From assembly GCA_002297965.1 (NCBI GenBank), contig DBLF01000069.1, forward strand, positions 55,270-90,342: a stretch of DNA of 35,073 nt, read 5' to 3'. This document shows, piece by piece, positions 1 to 9,175 of the stretch. The notes under the pieces were generated by a model that was not told where the DNA came from, ran no database searches, and worked only from the letters and a program-made list of their open reading frames with translations. The position numbers and the translations under genes were made by a program. This DNA comes from Candidatus Segatella papionis (GTDB lineage Bacteria; Bacteroidota; Bacteroidia; Bacteroidales; Bacteroidaceae). Numbering within the stretch: the first letter of the stretch is position 1; every line of letters begins with the position of its first letter.

Positions 1-890
1 CCCGATGAGAACCAATAGCTATTGAATTCCTTGTCATCCAATGCATTGATGATACTGAAAGGGTTGTAAATCCCTGGTGATTTGGCTGAGAAATGATAAC
101 CATCGTAATGATAGCGTAATTCTGCTACTGCTTCATCGTAAGTCAATTCGTTCTCGTCTGCCAATTCTTGGATGTCTTCCTGGTAGTTGGCAAGGAGTTC
201 TTCTTCTGTGAAACCGCAAATGGAGGCATATTCATTCTTCATCGTAAGAATCTTGAGATTGTTCAGCTCGCTGAATATGCTCAGCTGGCTGAACTTCGAG
301 ATACCTGTAATGAAGACGAAACGCAGGTTGGCATCCTGCTGCTTGAGCGGGCTGAAGAAATCTCGCATGATGTCACGTATCTGATTTTGCAAGTTTTCGT
401 CTTTCACAGAGTCGTGCATCGGGCTGTCGTATTCATCAATGAGTACCACCACCTTCTTGCCAGTCTGTTGGTGAGCAGCCGATATAATATTAGTCAATCG
501 GGAACTGTAAACATCAGGATTACTAGTGGGGGTAGCGATGTGGTACAAACGCTCATATTCAGACAATATACGATGTAGGTTGGTATGCAGATTCTGTAGT
601 TGATAATACTTACCACTACTCAAGTCGATATGGATGACAGGGTAAGTTTCCCATTCGGTCTCCAGTTTCTCGATGGCAAGTCCCTGGAACAGTTCTTTCT
701 TGCCCTCGAAATATGCCTGTAGGGTAGATACAAGGAGAGATTTTCCAAATCGTCGAGGACGACTCAGAAACAAGTTTTTTGCATAGTGTGCCAATTGATA
801 AACTAGGGCAGTCTTGTCAACATAAGAAAATCCGCCTGTTATTATCTGTTCGAATGTCTGTATTCCTATAGGATATCTCATAATTGTCAT
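1..890 (-). CDS. AAA-ATPase-like / PD-(D/E)XK nuclease family protein, 3' end cut by window edge
   Basis: The reverse strand reads open from 890 to the left edge (about 296 codons, no stop). The protein has the layout of the AAA-ATPase-like family (PF09820) common in Bacteroidota: an N-terminal 'YVDKT' segment, a P-loop-like 'SRPRRFGKS' near residue 45, a Walker-B-like 'VVVLIDEYDSPM' near residue 155 and 'FVFITGISKFSQLS' near residue 200. Family members usually end in a PD-(D/E)XK nuclease-like domain, which would lie beyond the edge. Two in-frame starts exist, 890 (MTIMRYP) and 881 (MRYP); 890 is kept as the longer. A good promoter lies just upstream. The family is very abundant in Bacteroidota and its cellular role is unclear. 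It is divergent from the peptidase run and probably unrelated to it. Family call confident, function not. Confidence 0.85.
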   Translation of the reverse strand, partial: MTIMRYPIGIQTFEQIITGGFSYVDKTALVYQLAHYAKNLFLSRPRRFGKSLLVSTLQAYFEGKKELFQGLAIEKLETEWETYPVIHIDLSSGKYYQLQNLHTNLHRILSEYERLYHIATPTSNPDVYSSRLTNIISAAHQQTGKKVVVLIDEYDSPMHDSVKDENLQNQIRDIMRDFFSPLKQQDANLRFVFITGISKFSQLSIFSELNNLKILTMKNEYASICGFTEEELLANYQEDIQELADENELTYDEAVAELRYHYDGYHFSAKSPGIYNPFSIINALDDKEFNSYWFSS

Positions 891-908
891 CGTTTAAACT
901 TTTCGACT

Positions 909-940
909 GCAAAGCTAATCATTTTTTCCGAATTGGCAAA
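909..940 (-). promoter_or_regulatory. Bacteroidota-type promoter for the AAA-ATPase-like gene
   Basis: Read on the minus strand there is TTTG (plus-strand CAAA, 937-940), a 19-bp spacer and TAGCTTTGC (plus-strand 909-917). This matches the Bacteroidota -33/-7 consensus closely and sits about 20 bp before the start codon at 890. Confidence 0.7.
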
Positions 941-1010
941 GAAAAAATATGAAAATACGATATTTTTATCTTTTTGTACGATATTGTGCCTATAATTATG
1001 ATTTAATGAG

Positions 1011-1019
1011 TACTTTTGC
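1011..1019 (+). promoter_or_regulatory. -7 box for the hydrolase run
   Basis: TACTTTTGC fits the Bacteroidota -7 consensus TAnnTTTGC and lies 33 bp before the ATG at 1052. No TTTG lies at the ideal spacing; the nearest candidate, TTGTG at 984-988, is a few bases too far. It probably drives the gene at 1052 and possibly the whole run to 9043. Confidence 0.55.
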
Positions 1020-1051
1020 CCGCAAATAACAATAACGAAAATCATAACCGA

Positions 1052-2404
1052 ATGAAACGATTCCTCTTTTCGCTGCTTCTTACAGCCGCAACCTTGCCGA
1101 TGGCACAGTCTGTTTTGGCACAGCAGGATCCTTCCGAGGCACCTGCCACTCGACCAACTAATCCGGTCTCTGCACCACAGAAGCTCATCTTTGTGCCAGA
1201 CTCTTTGAAGCCATACGACCTCAACGATGACAATGCTCGCTGGTGCTGGCGACACAGTGCACAGACCCAAAACATCGTGTATTTTTGGGAGAAGCCTTTT
1301 GGCGATAACACTCAGAATCCTCCTTCTTTAGAGGGGCAGTCGATGAAATTCGATTTGGGCAATCTTCAGACACAGGTGGAGAGATTCTATCATTTCTTCC
1401 GAGATACGCTGAAGTTCTCCTTGCCAGGTAGCATCTGCGACCAATATAAGATGATGGTGATGGTGAATTATTCGCTCGAAGGTACGGCGTATGGTGGTAC
1501 ATACGATGATTTCATTGGAGCTCTCTGGGTGACACCTAATCGCATACAAGATAAAAAACTCAACTGTTTGGCTCACGAGCTAGGGCACAGTTTCCAACTC
1601 CAGATTATGGCAGACCGTGCTGGCGAGGCTTGGGGTGGTAGCGGCTTCTTCGAAATGACCTCGCAGTGGATGCTCTGGCGTGTGAATCCTGACTGGATAA
1701 CCGACGAGAAATACCACTTCGATGCTTTCAAGCAACTCACCCACAAAGGCTACTTGCATCTCGACAACATCTATCATTCACCATACGTCATCGAATGGTG
1801 GGCTGAGAAGCATGGACTCGAAAGTATTGCTCAGCTTTATCGTGAAGGAAAAGTAGGCGAGGACCCTGTGGTTACCTATAAACGTAAGTATAAGATGACT
1901 CAGAAGCAATTTAATGACGAGATGTTCGATTGCTATCGTCATCTTGTGAATTTCGACTTCGACTATGCTCGCAAGGAGACACGTCCGTATGCTTGTACCT
2001 TAGATACCCAAATGCAGAAGATGGAGAATGGTTATCTGCGACCAGACACAGCCTTGGTGCCAGAGAACTATGGCTTCAATGCCATCAAATTGGAAGTGCC
2101 AAAGGCTGGCAAGAAAGTAGTGGTAGATTTTAGGGCACTTGATGCGGAAGAAAAACCTTTGGTTGCTGCCAAGGACAAGATGGCTCGAACCATCGGCTAT
2201 CGCTATGGCTTGGTGGGTGTTACCGCTGATACAGACAAGTGTATCTATAGTCCAGTGGGGGAGATAGTCCATGGCAAGGTAGCTTTGGTAGCACCGAAGG
2301 ACCATCCACTCAAGGCGCTCTATCTTGTGGTGATGGGCGCACCGACGAATCATTCGCTCGACCCATCTTCCCGAAAGTTCCCATACGAAGTAAAAATCAA
2401 GTAA
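1052..2404 (+). CDS. Secreted DUF6055-type putative metalloprotease
   Basis: This 450-residue protein starts with a Sec signal peptide (MKRFLFSLLL...SVLAQ). The upstream extension of the open frame to 1016 overlaps the -7 box, so the ATG at 1052 is preferred. A zinc-binding HELGH motif lies at residues 175-179 within 'NCLAHELGHSFQLQ', followed by 'GGSGFFEMTSQWMLW', the arrangement I associate with DUF6055 family proteins. This suggests a zinc peptidase acting in the periplasm or outside the cell; substrate unknown. It is the first gene of a run of secreted hydrolases, 18 bp ahead of the alpha-galactosidase. The C-terminal part (about residue 330 on) looks like a beta-rich accessory domain. 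Family call fairly sure; peptidase activity inferred from the motif only. Confidence 0.75.
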   Translation: MKRFLFSLLLTAATLPMAQSVLAQQDPSEAPATRPTNPVSAPQKLIFVPDSLKPYDLNDDNARWCWRHSAQTQNIVYFWEKPFGDNTQNPPSLEGQSMKFDLGNLQTQVERFYHFFRDTLKFSLPGSICDQYKMMVMVNYSLEGTAYGGTYDDFIGALWVTPNRIQDKKLNCLAHELGHSFQLQIMADRAGEAWGGSGFFEMTSQWMLWRVNPDWITDEKYHFDAFKQLTHKGYLHLDNIYHSPYVIEWWAEKHGLESIAQLYREGKVGEDPVVTYKRKYKMTQKQFNDEMFDCYRHLVNFDFDYARKETRPYACTLDTQMQKMENGYLRPDTALVPENYGFNAIKLEVPKAGKKVVVDFRALDAEEKPLVAAKDKMARTIGYRYGLVGVTADTDKCIYSPVGEIVHGKVALVAPKDHPLKALYLVVMGAPTNHSLDPSSRKFPYEVKIK

Positions 2405-2422
2405 AAAATAATGATAGAAAAT

Positions 2423-3658
2423 ATGAAACATAAAGGTTTATTGGCGGCATCCCTTGCCATGATGATGGCGATGCCAATGCAGGCACAGATGTTTTTTGGT
2501 AAAGCTAAAGAGGTTTCCGACTCAGCTTATTTGGCACAGGCGCAGACGCCACCTATGGGATGGAACTCTTGGAATAAGTTTGGCTGCAATGTGAGCGAGA
2601 AACTCATTATGGATATGGCAGACAAAATGGTGGAGACGGGAATGAAGGATGCTGGCTATCAATATATTGTCATTGACGACTGTTGGCAGGTGGAACGAGA
2701 TTCCCTCGGATTTATCCAGCCAGACCCCGACCGTTTTCCTCATGGCATGAAATACCTTGCCGACTACGTGCATAGCAAGGGCTTGAAATTTGGACTTTAT
2801 TCTTGTGCGGGTAGTTATACTTGCCAAGGTCGCCCAGGCAGTAGGGGACATCAGTTTCAGGATGCCCTGATGTATGCGAAATGGGGAGTAGATTATTTGA
2901 AGTATGACTGGTGCTCCGACGAGGGACAGAATGCCCAGGCAGCATACGCCACGATGAGCGATGCCATCAAGGAGGCGGGGCGTCCTATTGTACTCAGTAT
3001 TTGTGAATGGGGCGAGAACGAGCCTTGGAAATGGGGCAAGGGCATCGGACACCTTTGGCGAGTGACAGCCGATATCCGTGATTGTTACCAATGTCTCTTC
3101 GACTGGGGAGGCGTAGGTGTACTCAATGTCATAGATAAGATGGCAGACCTCTATCCATACGCAGGTCCTGGTCATTGGAACGATGCCGAGATGCTCGAAG
3201 TGGGCAATGGCGGAATGACCAAGGATGAGTATATCACTCATTTCTCGATGTGGTGCATGTTGGCAGCTCCTTTGATGGCAGGCAACGACTTGACCAAGAT
3301 GGACAAGGATACCCATGAGATATTGACCAACAAAGAGGTAATTGCCGTAAATCAGGATTCCTTGGGCGAACAAGGTCGCAGATTCATGGACATGGGCGAG
3401 AAGGAAATCTGGGCGAAGCCATTGGCTAATGGTGAGCTTGCCGTATGCTTCATGAACCGTACAGAGACCCCTTGGAATTTGGATTACAACTGGCACGCAC
3501 AGACCATCTATTTCGCCAATGAGGTGAATATGCGTCTGAACGAATACAAGGTGCGTGACCTTTGGAAGCACAAGGACATCGGCACAACGGCAAAGAATAC
3601 CAAGGCTACTATTCCAGCGCATGGTGTATTGATGGTGAGATTGTCGAAGGTAAAGTAA
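2423..3658 (+). CDS. Alpha-galactosidase, glycoside hydrolase family 27
   Basis: The product is a secreted retaining alpha-galactosidase, expected to release terminal alpha-galactose from glycans. GH27 hallmarks are clear: 'PPMGWNSWNKFGC' near the N-terminus, 'IDDCWQ', the nucleophile Asp162 in 'YLKYDWC' and the predicted acid/base Asp217 in 'RVTADIRD'; the 55-residue gap is as expected in GH27. The signal peptide (MKHKGLLAAS...MQAQ) is nearly the same as those of the genes at 3687 and 5518, so the start at 2423 is preferred over the in-frame ATG at 2411. The 411-residue length is normal for the catalytic domain plus the C-terminal beta domain. It is the only glycosidase among peptidases, so the substrate may be a glycoprotein (inference). 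Confidence 0.93.
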   Translation: MKHKGLLAASLAMMMAMPMQAQMFFGKAKEVSDSAYLAQAQTPPMGWNSWNKFGCNVSEKLIMDMADKMVETGMKDAGYQYIVIDDCWQVERDSLGFIQPDPDRFPHGMKYLADYVHSKGLKFGLYSCAGSYTCQGRPGSRGHQFQDALMYAKWGVDYLKYDWCSDEGQNAQAAYATMSDAIKEAGRPIVLSICEWGENEPWKWGKGIGHLWRVTADIRDCYQCLFDWGGVGVLNVIDKMADLYPYAGPGHWNDAEMLEVGNGGMTKDEYITHFSMWCMLAAPLMAGNDLTKMDKDTHEILTNKEVIAVNQDSLGEQGRRFMDMGEKEIWAKPLANGELAVCFMNRTETPWNLDYNWHAQTIYFANEVNMRLNEYKVRDLWKHKDIGTTAKNTKATIPAHGVLMVRLSKVK

Positions 3659-3686
3659 ATACAAGTAAAAAATGATTGTAGAAAAG

Positions 3687-5459
3687 ATGAAACATAAAGG
3701 TTTGTTGACGGCATCCATCGCCCTGATGATGGCGATGCCGATGCAAGCGCAACGACTCAATGGGTATGTGGGGGATGCAGAGCTGCGCATCCCAGAATGT
3801 AAGATATCGGCACCACCCAAATCTTTACATTTAGATAAGTTTTATAAGAAATATGTGGATGTGAATGGTATTCCTATCGTAACGTCATGGCGAGTGCCAG
3901 ATTCCTGCATCGTGGCTGCGCATCATACACTCTATGCTATGACTTGTATGTTGAAACCAGAGGTATTGGAAGCGATGAAAAAGCATGGGACTCGTGTGGC
4001 TATTATGGCTAGATATGAAGGAGAGACCGACATCCCAGAACACCATTTCATGATTAATGATACTACGGTGAATATGGACGTGAGGGCTCGAGGAATGGAA
4101 GGAACGATGGAAGTACCAGTCACAACCTGTGCCGAAGAGAACATTCTTGCTTACCAAATAGATAAGTATCATGCCGAGGATATCCTCATTCATGAGTTTG
4201 CCCATTCCATCCATTTGATAGGTATCTATCAGGTGGATCCTACCATCAATGAAAAGCTAGACTCGCTTCTAGCCAAGGCGAAAGCTCGTGGCATTTATGC
4301 CAATACTTATCGACTGGACAATGGCATGGAGTATTTTGCTGAGGCTGTGCAAGACTGGTTTAATGTAAATGCAGAGGTACAACGTGCTGATGGCAAGCAT
4401 AACTGGATTAACACCCGTGAGGAATTGCAGGCGATGGATCCTGATATGTATCATCTCTTGGCACAGTATTTCCCCGCTACTCAATTACAGATTAGCAAGC
4501 ACAAGAAGCAAAACATTTATACTTGCGATTATACAGACTTGCTACGTGCCAAGAACTTTGTCTTCACAGGGCAAAAGCAGAAAGTAGAGGAGGGATACAT
4601 GCCTTTCAAAGGGCATCTGGTCTATTATCGAATCGTGGGCGAACGGCAGGAAGGAAAAGCGCCTATCATCTTGCTGCATGGTGGACCTGGCAGTACCCAC
4701 AACTATTTCGAGGTACTAGATCAAATCGCAGAAACAGGACATCAGGTCATCATGTACGACCAGTTGGGCTGTGGTAAATCGTATGTCGAAGGTCATCCAG
4801 AACTTTGGAAGACTGAGACGTGGGTGGATGAACTAGATGCGCTCCGTAAATACTTACATCTTGACCAAGTACACCTCTTGGGACAGTCGTGGGGAGGTAT
4901 GCTGGCTTTGGCGTATGTCTATGAGCGTCATCCCGATGGGATTCGCTCTCTCATTCTCTCCAGTACCAATCCTTCGGCATCGATGTGGGTAAAGGAACAA
5001 CATCGCTTGGTAAAATACTTACCAGAAAAAGAGCAAAAAGCCATAGCCAAGGCTGAGGCTACAAGTGATTTTGAAAGCAAGGCATATAAGCGTGCAATCG
5101 CTCACTATATGGAGCAACATTGCGCAGCACCTGTTACCGCCGACTCGCCTGAATGCTTGAGAAGAGAGAAAAAGGCGGGTACCTTGTCGTATATTTATGG
5201 CTGGGGACCTAATGAGCTAAATGCTACTGGCGACTTGAAGGATTTTGAGTATCTGGAAAAGATGAAGAGCATCGACATTCCAACCTTGGTGATTAGTGGT
5301 AGTGATGACCTTTGTACTCCAGCCATCGCCAAGGCCATGCACGATGCTTTGCCTAACAGTAAATGGGAACTCTTTGTGGGAAGTCGCCACATGCCTTTCG
5401 TAGAAGATCATGATCATTACTGCAAGGTTTTGGCAGAATGGTTGATGACACATTTGTAA
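3687..5459 (+). CDS. Secreted fusion of a zinc-metalloprotease-like domain and a proline-iminopeptidase-like alpha/beta hydrolase
   Basis: This 590-residue protein has two hydrolase domains. Residues 1-22 are the shared signal peptide. About 30-290 form a metalloprotease-like domain with HEFAH at 169-173 and a second acidic motif 'MEYFAEAVQDWF' (Glu215 and Glu219), resembling gluzincin/anthrax-lethal-factor-like folds. From about 310 on is an S33-type alpha/beta hydrolase with oxyanion motif HGGPG (331-335), nucleophile Ser401 in 'GQSWGG', acid Asp540 or Asp541 in 'SGSDDLCTP' and His568 in 'SRHMPF'. This would be an exported prolyl aminopeptidase joined to a second protease. The start at 3687 matches its paralogous signal peptides; an in-frame ATG lies at 3672. 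The gene follows the alpha-galactosidase by 28 bp. Domain calls are good; activity of the N-terminal domain is inferred. Confidence 0.85.
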   Translation: MKHKGLLTASIALMMAMPMQAQRLNGYVGDAELRIPECKISAPPKSLHLDKFYKKYVDVNGIPIVTSWRVPDSCIVAAHHTLYAMTCMLKPEVLEAMKKHGTRVAIMARYEGETDIPEHHFMINDTTVNMDVRARGMEGTMEVPVTTCAEENILAYQIDKYHAEDILIHEFAHSIHLIGIYQVDPTINEKLDSLLAKAKARGIYANTYRLDNGMEYFAEAVQDWFNVNAEVQRADGKHNWINTREELQAMDPDMYHLLAQYFPATQLQISKHKKQNIYTCDYTDLLRAKNFVFTGQKQKVEEGYMPFKGHLVYYRIVGERQEGKAPIILLHGGPGSTHNYFEVLDQIAETGHQVIMYDQLGCGKSYVEGHPELWKTETWVDELDALRKYLHLDQVHLLGQSWGGMLALAYVYERHPDGIRSLILSSTNPSASMWVKEQHRLVKYLPEKEQKAIAKAEATSDFESKAYKRAIAHYMEQHCAAPVTADSPECLRREKKAGTLSYIYGWGPNELNATGDLKDFEYLEKMKSIDIPTLVISGSDDLCTPAIAKAMHDALPNSKWELFVGSRHMPFVEDHDHYCKVLAEWLMTHL

Positions 5460-5517
5460 AGACATACGAAATGGTGCGTCTCTATTTGTGATAAAATGAT
5501 TTATAAAAAGATGTAAT

Positions 5518-6846
5518 ATGAAGAATAAAGGATTATTGACCGCATCCCTCGCCTTGATGATGGCGATGCCGATGCAAGCGCAGCGTTTCGAAGACAACTT
5601 CGAGGACAAGACCCTGCGCCTCGACTATATCGTGGCTGGTGACAGCGTGAACCAAGCCATCTATTTCGAGCAGGCTTATACCAACCCTACTTGGGCGGGT
5701 AGAAAGACAAGACTCTCGGAGAAATTTCTGAATGGAAACGGACAGGTGACTGTTTATGAGCATGGTACCAACAAGGTGCTCTATGTGAACACTTTTTCCA
5801 CACTCTTCCAAGAGTGGCAGCTTACGCAAGAGGCTAAGCATCTAAAGAAATCTTTCGAGAGTAGTTTCTTGGTGCCTTTCCCAAAGAAACCTGTGGATGT
5901 GAGCATCACGCTGAGCGATACCCATCAGAAGGTGACGGCGGAGTTGCGCCATACTATCGACCCAAAGGATATTCTCATACGACCACTTGGCGAGAATGGC
6001 ATTCCTTATAAATATATCGTAAAGAGCGGAAACAGCGCCAACTGCATCGACCTCGCCATCATCGCCGAAGGCTATCGTCCAGACCAAATGGATAAATTCT
6101 ATCAGGATGCACAGCGTGCTTCCGATGCCATTTTCGAGCGTGAACCTTTCAAGTCGCTCAAACCACAGTTTAATGTGGTGGCAGTGGCTGCTCCTTCGCT
6201 GGATGCAGGACCAAGTATTCCGCATGATGGCAAGTGGAAGAACACGCTGGCTAACTCGCATTACGACACTTTTTATTCGGCTCGCTATCTTACCACCAGC
6301 AAGGTGCATCGCATCTATGATGCTTTGAGCAATGTGCCATTCGAGCAGATTATCGTATTGGTGAACTCGCCGACGTATGGCGGTGGAGGTATCTACAATC
6401 AGGTGACGCTTTCCACTTCAGACCATCCTACCTTCAAGAAAGTCTTGGTGCATGAGTTTGGACATGGCTATGCGGGACTGGGCGATGAGTACAGCACTGA
6501 TGAATACGACCCGATGTATCCGAGCGACACCGAGCCTTGGGAGCCAAACCTCACTACGCTGAAGGATTTCCAAAGCAAGTGGGCGGATATGATGCCTAAG
6601 AACGCCAAGATTCCTACACCACCCGCTAAGCTTCCTGACAATAAGCATATCAAGAACGAGAAGGAACAGAAGAAACTGAACGAGGCTGTCTTCAAGGTGG
6701 GTGTCTTCGAAGGTGCGGGTAACCAAAGCAAAGGATGTTATCGACCAGCCCAGGTTTGCAGAATGCGCATCAATGAGGTGGACGATTTCTGTCCTGTTTG
6801 CCAGCGTGCCATCAAGCGTATTACTGATTTCTATACGGGAAAGTGA
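5518..6846 (+). CDS. M64 family (IgA-peptidase-like) secreted metallopeptidase
   Basis: This 442-residue secreted zinc peptidase has the M64 signature: HEFGH at residues 312-316 followed by 'GLGDEY', in the pattern HExxHxxxGxGDEY. The Cys-containing C-terminal part ('CYRPAQVCRM', 'FCPVCQRAI') also fits the family. M64 includes a Clostridium IgA protease, but most Bacteroidota members have no known substrate, so IgA cleavage should not be assumed. The N-terminus is the third copy of the shared signal peptide (MKNKGLLTAS...MQAQ). It lies 58 bp after the fusion peptidase with no terminator visible between them, so co-transcription is likely. Confidence 0.88.
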   Translation: MKNKGLLTASLALMMAMPMQAQRFEDNFEDKTLRLDYIVAGDSVNQAIYFEQAYTNPTWAGRKTRLSEKFLNGNGQVTVYEHGTNKVLYVNTFSTLFQEWQLTQEAKHLKKSFESSFLVPFPKKPVDVSITLSDTHQKVTAELRHTIDPKDILIRPLGENGIPYKYIVKSGNSANCIDLAIIAEGYRPDQMDKFYQDAQRASDAIFEREPFKSLKPQFNVVAVAAPSLDAGPSIPHDGKWKNTLANSHYDTFYSARYLTTSKVHRIYDALSNVPFEQIIVLVNSPTYGGGGIYNQVTLSTSDHPTFKKVLVHEFGHGYAGLGDEYSTDEYDPMYPSDTEPWEPNLTTLKDFQSKWADMMPKNAKIPTPPAKLPDNKHIKNEKEQKKLNEAVFKVGVFEGAGNQSKGCYRPAQVCRMRINEVDDFCPVCQRAIKRITDFYTGK

Positions 6847-6892
6847 TATTAAAAGTAAAGAAGTAAAAACAAAGGTATAAATATAGAATGTT

Positions 6893-9043
6893 ATGAAAAA
6901 TCAGATTTTGGGAATGACGTTGCTGTTGGGCACGGCTTTGACTATGCCCATCGCTACGGCTTCGGCACAAGGAACATTGGAGGATTACAACCGAGCATAC
7001 GCTCTGAGACATACATTTCATGTAGATTCCGTATATCATTGGGCTCGTTCTACGGCTTGGTGCGATTCTACCCATGTGTTGCATTATCAGGTTTCAACCC
7101 CTCAGGGCAAGAAGTATGTTTCATACGATGCAGACAAGGATGAACTGAAAAGCTATGATTCGCAGGAGGCGATGGAGAAGGCACTCGGCATCAAGCCACG
7201 TCCTGCACAAAAGCCTCAGTTCGGACGCCCTCATGAGCGCCACTGGATGGAGGTGGACGAGGAACACGAGGCTTATCCTGTGACATCGCCCGATGGCAAG
7301 TGGGAGGCTTACATCGAGGGATATAATGTGGTGCTGCACGAGGCGGGCAAGCCTTATACCCAAGCCAAGCGCATCTTGACCCAGGATGGTACCATCGGTT
7401 GCTATTATTCCAACCGTATCCAGTGGAGTCCTGACGGCAAACACCTCTTTGTATATAAGCGCATCCCTGTGGAGAAGCGTTATGCTTACTATGTGGAGTC
7501 TTCGCCATCCGACCAGTTGCAGCCTATCCTTCACAAGCAGGAGTATGCCAAGCCGGGCGACCAACTGCCACAGCGTCTGCCCGCTATCATCGACGTAGCC
7601 ACCGGCAAGAAGGTGGAGGCTGATACGCATCAACTGGAAAATCAATATGAACTGGAGTGGATGCAGTGGACTCCCGACGGCAAGGAAGTGACGATGGAGT
7701 ACAACAAGCGTGGTCATCATCTGTATCAGATGCTGGCGATGAACGCCGAGACGGGCAAGTTGCGTACCGTGGTGGAGGAACGCTCGGATAAGTTCGTGAA
7801 CTATGGACGCATCTGGCGCCAGTTTATCAACGATGGAAAGCAACTGCTCTGGACCAGCGAGCGAGACAACTGGAATCATATCTATCTCTACGATGTGCAG
7901 AAGGGCAAGGTGATTCGCCAGATTACCAAGGGAGCCTGGTTTATGAAGGAGGTGCAGCGAGTGGATGAGAAGAAAGGGGAAATCTACTTCTCGGCTTGCG
8001 GTGTGAATCCAAAGGAAGATCCTTACTTGATACATTATTATAAGATAGGAATGGATGGCAAGAATATGGTGGCACTCACTCCAGAGGAAGGTAACCACAG
8101 TGCGCAATATACCTACGATTATCGTTATCTCTTGGATACTTACTCCAAGGTGGATGCAGCTCCTGTCACTGTGTTGAGAGATGCGCAGACTGGCAAGCTC
8201 GTCAAGACTTTGGAGACCGCCGACCTCTCCATTTTGAAGAAGCACGGATGGCAGGCACCCGAAGTGTTCGTAGCAAAGGGTAGGGATGGCAAGACGGATA
8301 TGTGGGGCATCATCCAGCGACCTACCAACTTCGACCCTAACAAGAAGTATCCTGTCATCGAATACATCTATTCGGGACCAGGCGATGCCTATACGCCAAA
8401 GAGCTTTATGAACTACAACTGGTGGACCACCTCGCTTGCAGAGCTTGGTTTCATCGTGGTGCAGCTCGATGCGATGGGCACATCTTATAGAGGCAAGCAA
8501 TTTGAGGAGGTTTGCTACAAGAACTTGAAGGATGCAGGATTCCCTGACCGTGAGCTATGGATTAAGGCGGCTGCCAAGAAATATCCTTATATGGATGCCG
8601 ACAAAGTGGGCATCTATGGCTGTTCGGCTGGTGGACAGGAGAGCACCACTGCCGTTCTTCTGCATGGCGATTTCTATAAGGCAGCCTATAGTGCCTGCGG
8701 CTGTCACGACAATCGTATGGACAAGATTTGGTGGAACGAGCAATGGATGAGTTGGCCAGTGGATTCCAGTTATGTGGAGTGCAGCAATGTGGAGAATGCC
8801 CATAAGCTGGAGCGCCCACTGATGCTCGTTGTGGGAGAAATCGACGACAATGTGGATCCTTCCAGCACCTATCAGGTGGTGAATGCTTTGGAAAAAGCTA
8901 ATAAGGATTTCGAATTGGTTGTCATCCCAGGAGCCCATCATACGATGGGTGAGCTTTATGGCGAGCACAAGCGCTACGACTTCTTCGTGAAGAATCTGAT
9001 GGGTGTGAATCCTCCTAAGTGGAATTTGGTAAACACCAAATAA
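6893..9043 (+). CDS. S9 (dipeptidyl-peptidase-IV-like) secreted serine peptidase
   Basis: This 716-residue protein has a signal peptide ending around 'TASAQ', an N-terminal beta-propeller region (about 80-470, with repeats such as 'WSPDGKHLFVYK' and 'WTPDGKEVTMEY') and a C-terminal alpha/beta hydrolase. The triad is visible: Ser578 in 'YGCSAGGQ', Asp651 or Asp652 in 'EIDDNVDP' and His682 or His683 in 'GAHHTMGE'. DPP-IV-like enzymes remove dipeptides, usually after proline, from peptide N-termini in the periplasm. This would complement the proline-iminopeptidase-like domain two genes upstream. It is the last gene of the run; a strong terminator follows. Confidence 0.92.
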   Translation: MKNQILGMTLLLGTALTMPIATASAQGTLEDYNRAYALRHTFHVDSVYHWARSTAWCDSTHVLHYQVSTPQGKKYVSYDADKDELKSYDSQEAMEKALGIKPRPAQKPQFGRPHERHWMEVDEEHEAYPVTSPDGKWEAYIEGYNVVLHEAGKPYTQAKRILTQDGTIGCYYSNRIQWSPDGKHLFVYKRIPVEKRYAYYVESSPSDQLQPILHKQEYAKPGDQLPQRLPAIIDVATGKKVEADTHQLENQYELEWMQWTPDGKEVTMEYNKRGHHLYQMLAMNAETGKLRTVVEERSDKFVNYGRIWRQFINDGKQLLWTSERDNWNHIYLYDVQKGKVIRQITKGAWFMKEVQRVDEKKGEIYFSACGVNPKEDPYLIHYYKIGMDGKNMVALTPEEGNHSAQYTYDYRYLLDTYSKVDAAPVTVLRDAQTGKLVKTLETADLSILKKHGWQAPEVFVAKGRDGKTDMWGIIQRPTNFDPNKKYPVIEYIYSGPGDAYTPKSFMNYNWWTTSLAELGFIVVQLDAMGTSYRGKQFEEVCYKNLKDAGFPDRELWIKAAAKKYPYMDADKVGIYGCSAGGQESTTAVLLHGDFYKAAYSACGCHDNRMDKIWWNEQWMSWPVDSSYVECSNVENAHKLERPLMLVVGEIDDNVDPSSTYQVVNALEKANKDFELVVIPGAHHTMGELYGEHKRYDFFVKNLMGVNPPKWNLVNTK

Positions 9044-9065
9044 AAATGAGATAAAAATCATCATT

Positions 9066-9107
9066 TAGCTCCGAAAGACGGAAATACCCCCTTTCGGAGC
9101 TTTTTCT
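9066..9107 (+). terminator. Rho-independent terminator after the hydrolase run
   Basis: An 11-bp perfect stem (AGCTCCGAAAG at 9066-9076 with CTTTCGGAGCT at 9090-9100) closes a 13-nt loop and is followed by a T-rich tail. It separates the hydrolase run from the hybrid two-component gene. Confidence 0.9.
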
Positions 9108-9142
9108 TATTCCTAAAAGCCTATAATTTAAAGATTATTTCG

Positions 9143-9151
9143 TAACTTTGC
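9143..9151 (+). promoter_or_regulatory. -7 box for the hybrid two-component gene
   Basis: TAACTTTGC fits the Bacteroidota -7 consensus and is 24 bp before the ATG at 9176. The -33 region is A+T-rich without a clear TTTG. With the terminator at 9066-9107 it makes this gene its own transcription unit. Confidence 0.65.
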
Positions 9152-9175
9152 AGCGTCATTGAAAAGATAACTAAA

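Noticed and set aside
887..1311. Minus-strand frames over the DUF6055 start
   Set aside because: They overlap the promoter and signal peptide of a supported gene and show no family features.
2522..3820. 432-codon open frame on the minus strand
   Set aside because: It lies opposite the strongly supported GH27 gene, has no family-like motifs or signal and is explained by codon bias of the plus strand.
7121..8500. 459-codon open frame on the minus strand
   Set aside because: It is antisense to the S9 peptidase, whose domain motifs are clear; the composition (many Leu/His/Ile) is typical of a shadow frame.
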